Below are positions 3,166 through 5,646 of a stretch of 5,646 bases of DNA, in pieces; within the stretch, counting starts at the first letter, position 1; each line of letters opens with the position of its first letter. This stretch comes from an uncultured Collinsella sp. (GTDB lineage Bacteria; Actinomycetota; Coriobacteriia; Coriobacteriales; Coriobacteriaceae). The DNA is taken from NCBI GenBank assembly GCA_958438125.1, contig CAUBQN010000098.1:1-5646 (forward strand), in the 5' to 3' direction. A program made the translations under genes and the position numbers. The notes under the pieces are model-generated. The model saw nothing but the letters and a program-made list of their open reading frames with translations. It was not told the origin of the DNA and did not search any database.

Positions 3166-5646
3166 CTACTCCCCCAGCAGCGCTTTCTCGGGCGTGATGG
3201 GCAGTGAGCGAACCTGATGTCCGGTAGCGTGTGCGACGGCCGAGGCCACGGCGGCGAGCGGCGTGTTGATGACGACCTCGCCGATCGACTTGGCGCCAAA
3301 CGGGCCCGTCGGCTCGTAGCTCGGCTCAAAGGCCACGCGAATGCTGCCGATATCCAGGCGCGTGGGCAGCTTGTAGCTCATAAAGTTGCCGGTGCGCAGG
3401 CGGCCGCGGTCGTCGTGCTCGACAATCTCGTAGAGCGCATGGCCTATACCCTGGGCAATGCCGCCCTCGGCCTGGACGCGCGCGAGCGCCTCGTTGATCA
3501 CGGTGCCGCAGTCCACAGCCGCCGCGTAGTCCACAACAGTCACCTTGCCTGTGGCCTTGTCGACCTCGACCTCGGCAATGCCGGCCATAAACGGCGGAGG
3601 CGAAACGGGCAGGCAGGCAGAAGCATGCGAGGTGAGCGCGTCTCCGCCCGCGATGTTCTTGACGCACAGGTTGGCAAAGTCGCGCAGCGTGAGGTAGCGG
3701 TTCTGCTCGCGCGCGGCACGCTCGTCGGACAGGCGCACGTACTGACCATCAAAGACCACATCGGCGGCGTCCACGTCCCACATCTGGGCGGCCTTGGCGC
3801 AGATCTTCTCGCGCAGCTCGGCCGCGGCGTTCTTGGCGGCAAGGCCCGTCACGTACGTACCCGAGCTCGCGTACGAGCCGGCATCGAACGGCGACACGTC
3901 GGTGTCCACGCCGCGCACCACGATCAGCGAGCTTTCAACGCCCAGCTCCTCGGCGGCAATCTGCGCCAGAATTGTATCGACGCCCATGCCGTTATCGGTG
4001 GCGCCGGTGCCGATGGTAATGAAGCCGTCCTCTTCAAGGCGCATGTCGATGCCGGCGATATCCACGTTGGAGATGCCCGAGCCCTGCATGGTGAGCGCGC
4101 AGCCCAGGGCTCGCACGCGGTCGCCCAGGTCGACGGCCAGCGGCTTGTCGCGCCAGCCGATCATGTCCATCGCGCGCAGCAGGCAGCGGTCGAGCGCACA
4201 GGCGTTGAGCTTCTCGTTGTAGTACTGCGGCATGATTTCGCCCTCGTGCACGATGTTCTTAAGGCGCAGGTCGGCGGGATCCATGTGCAGCATGTCGGCG
4301 AGCTCGTTGACGGCGCTCTCCACGGCAAACTGGCCCTGGGTGGCACCGTAGCCGCGATACGCGCCGCCGCGGTTGGTGTTGGTGTAGACGGCGTCCCAGC
4401 TAAAGCGGCTCGCCTTCACATGGTTGTAAATCGGCAGGCTCTTGTGGCCCGAAAGGCCGATCGTCGTGGTGGCATGCTCGCCGTACGCGCCGGCGTTGGA
4501 CAGCGCATGCAGATCGATGGCCGTGATGGTGCCGTCGTTCATGGCGCCCAGCTTAACGGTCATCTGCATCTGGTGGCGCGAGTTGCCCGCGGTGATGGTC
4601 TCCTCGCGGGTATAGCAGCAGTAGCTCGGACGGCCGGTCTTCTGCGTCACAAACGCAACGAAGATCTCGCAGCAGCCCGTCTGCTTAGAGCCAAAGCCGC
4701 CACCGATGCGCGGCTTAATGACCTGCACCTGCGACTGCGGGATATCGAGCGACTGCGCGACCATGCGGCGCACGTGGAAGGGCACCTGCGTGGAGGTGGT
4801 CACCGAGATACGCCCAAACGCGTCGGTCGTCGCGAAGGCGCGGAAAGTTTCCATGGGCGCGGTCTGCGTGGCCTGGCTGGTGTAGGTGCGGGTGAAGACG
4901 ATGTCACTCTGGGCGAAGGCCTCGTCAAGGTTGCCAAAATCGCTGGTACCGCTGCACACCAGGTTGCGCGGAACATCGCCACCCTGCGGGAACATAAAGG
5001 TCACGTCGCCCTCGGGGTGGACCACGATGTCGTTATCGAGCGCCTGGGTAAAGTCGAGCAGCGGCTCAAGCACCTCATAGTCGACCTTAATGAGTTTGAG
5101 CGCCCTGTCGGCGGCCTCCTCGGTCTCGGCGGCGACGATCGCCACCTCCTCGTTTTGGTAACGGACGAGGTTCTCGAGAATCAGGCGGTCGTAGGGACTC
5201 GGCTGCGGATAGCTCTGGCCGGCGATGGTAAAGCGGCGCTTGGGCACGTCCTCGTAGGTGTAGACGCCCACGACGCCGGGCACCTTCAGCGCGCGCGACG
5301 TATCGATGGAGCGGATCTTGGCGCGGGCATAGGGGCTGCGCTTGAGTTTGACGATGAGCGCGCCGGCGGGCACCAGGTCGCCCGTGTAGACGGGACGACC
5401 CTCGAGCAGGGCCTTCGAGTCCTTCTTGGGCTGCTTGTGAGTGATCTGCTTGTAGGTGATGCCGTCGCAGCTGGTATCGTTAACCGGCAGCTCGGGCATC
5501 TCAAATCCCACCTGCACACCGGACTCGTTGAGGAAGCGAACGATGGCGCGCAGCTGGCTCTCGTAGCCGCTGCAGCGACAGAGGTTGCCGGCGAGCTGGC
5601 GTGAGAGCTCCTCGCGCGTGGCGACGAGGCTCGGGTCCTCCTTGGC
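3166..5646 (-). CDS. Fused [2Fe-2S]/molybdopterin-binding oxidoreductase, xanthine dehydrogenase family, XdhD-like (partial)
   Basis: The frame is open from the window edge for 826 codons; the start lies outside. Residues are numbered from the first visible codon. GNLCRCSGY (20-28) is the end of the helical [2Fe-2S] domain, with its last two cluster ligands Cys23 and Cys25. After a linker of about 50 residues the molybdopterin subunit follows: the small N-terminal domain from about 80 (LLEGRPVYTGD), the cofactor-binding GGGFGSK (315-321), GGAYRGYGATQGQFA (427-441), GSYASSGT (590-597) and GPFGAKSIGE, whose Glu790 aligns with the catalytic glutamate of xanthine dehydrogenases. In this family a Mo cofactor hydroxylates purines or other heterocycles and passes electrons through Fe-S clusters to a flavin or other partner. 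The single-chain layout and C-terminal motifs recall E. coli XdhD (about 956 residues), so some 130 N-terminal residues are probably missing here. The GTG at 5517 is not a credible start because the Fe-S domain reads straight through it. The substrate cannot be fixed from sequence; xanthine or hypoxanthine is the likeliest. A strong terminator follows the stop. Confidence 0.93.
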   Translation of the reverse strand, partial: AKEDPSLVATREELSRQLAGNLCRCSGYESQLRAIVRFLNESGVQVGFEMPELPVNDTSCDGITYKQITHKQPKKDSKALLEGRPVYTGDLVPAGALIVKLKRSPYARAKIRSIDTSRALKVPGVVGVYTYEDVPKRRFTIAGQSYPQPSPYDRLILENLVRYQNEEVAIVAAETEEAADRALKLIKVDYEVLEPLLDFTQALDNDIVVHPEGDVTFMFPQGGDVPRNLVCSGTSDFGNLDEAFAQSDIVFTRTYTSQATQTAPMETFRAFATTDAFGRISVTTSTQVPFHVRRMVAQSLDIPQSQVQVIKPRIGGGFGSKQTGCCEIFVAFVTQKTGRPSYCCYTREETITAGNSRHQMQMTVKLGAMNDGTITAIDLHALSNAGAYGEHATTTIGLSGHKSLPIYNHVKASRFSWDAVYTNTNRGGAYRGYGATQGQFAVESAVNELADMLHMDPADLRLKNIVHEGEIMPQYYNEKLNACALDRCLLRAMDMIGWRDKPLAVDLGDRVRALGCALTMQGSGISNVDIAGIDMRLEEDGFITIGTGATDNGMGVDTILAQIAAEELGVESSLIVVRGVDTDVSPFDAGSYASSGTYVTGLAAKNAAAELREKICAKAAQMWDVDAADVVFDGQYVRLSDERAAREQNRYLTLRDFANLCVKNIAGGDALTSHASACLPVSPPPFMAGIAEVEVDKATGKVTVVDYAAAVDCGTVINEALARVQAEGGIAQGIGHALYEIVEHDDRGRLRTGNFMSYKLPTRLDIGSIRVAFEPSYEPTGPFGAKSIGEVVINTPLAAVASAVAHATGHQVRSLPITPEKALLGE

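Noticed and set aside
5515..5517. GTG at 5517 as the start of a separate Mo-subunit gene
   Set aside because: The frame continues upstream into a recognisable [2Fe-2S] motif with no stop and no Shine-Dalgarno at a suitable distance, so it is an internal valine codon.
3217..5604. 795-codon open frame on the plus strand opposite the molybdenum hydroxylase
   Set aside because: Its codons coincide exactly with the triplets of the sense gene, so it stays open simply because the GC-rich sense gene avoids TTA, CTA and TCA codons. Its product is a low-complexity Gly/Val/Leu/His-rich string with no recognisable domain.
1..5646. CRISPR array, insertion sequence, phage or toxin-antitoxin genes
   Set aside because: I saw no regularly spaced repeats, transposase-like proteins or terminal inverted repeats. 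The long frames are explained by housekeeping and catabolic genes or their antisense shadows.

Overview
The window is GC-rich, and every gene I can support lies on the minus strand. Read in the direction of transcription (high to low coordinates) the order is: the 3' part of a molybdenum hydroxylase gene (xanthine dehydrogenase family), tRNA-Leu(UAG), tig (trigger factor), clpP, and the 5' part of clpX. The tig-clpP-clpX order is a classic bacterial arrangement. The strong avoidance of A/T-ending codons, the TTG start of tig and the protein sequences suggest a high-GC Actinomycetota. My best guess is a gut Coriobacteriia such as Collinsella. That guess rests on recalled family resemblance, not on a search.

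Region 1 (1-1551) holds clpX, which leaves the window at position 1, and complete clpP. The two are separated by one base, and the clpX ribosome binding site lies inside the end of clpP. ClpX unfolds proteins and feeds them into the ClpP peptidase barrel. The gap upstream of clpP holds an 11-bp perfect inverted repeat followed by a short T-rich run, a tandem CCGGTT motif and a possible -10 box. It looks like a regulatory or attenuating spacer between tig and clpP.

Region 2 (1552-2941) holds tig, whose real start is most likely a TTG at 2850 behind a perfect AGGAGG. A UUCG-tetraloop hairpin separates it from the tRNA gene upstream.

Region 3 (2942-3165) holds tRNA-Leu(UAG) with an encoded CCA and an extended -10 promoter. 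A strong 9-bp-stem terminator then closes the oxidoreductase gene.

Region 4 (3166-5646) is one open frame that runs off the window. Its first visible residues carry the last two cysteines of a [2Fe-2S] domain (GNLCRCSGY), and a full molybdopterin-binding subunit follows. The protein is therefore a fused Fe-S/Mo polypeptide of the XdhD type, probably for anaerobic purine or other heterocycle oxidation. It has no evident functional link to the proteostasis genes downstream.

I see no CRISPR array, insertion sequence, phage gene or clearly novel system. The less ordinary points are the two enlarged segments in ClpX, the clpP leader structure, the cysteine pairs in the Mo subunit and the corrected starts of tig and clpP.
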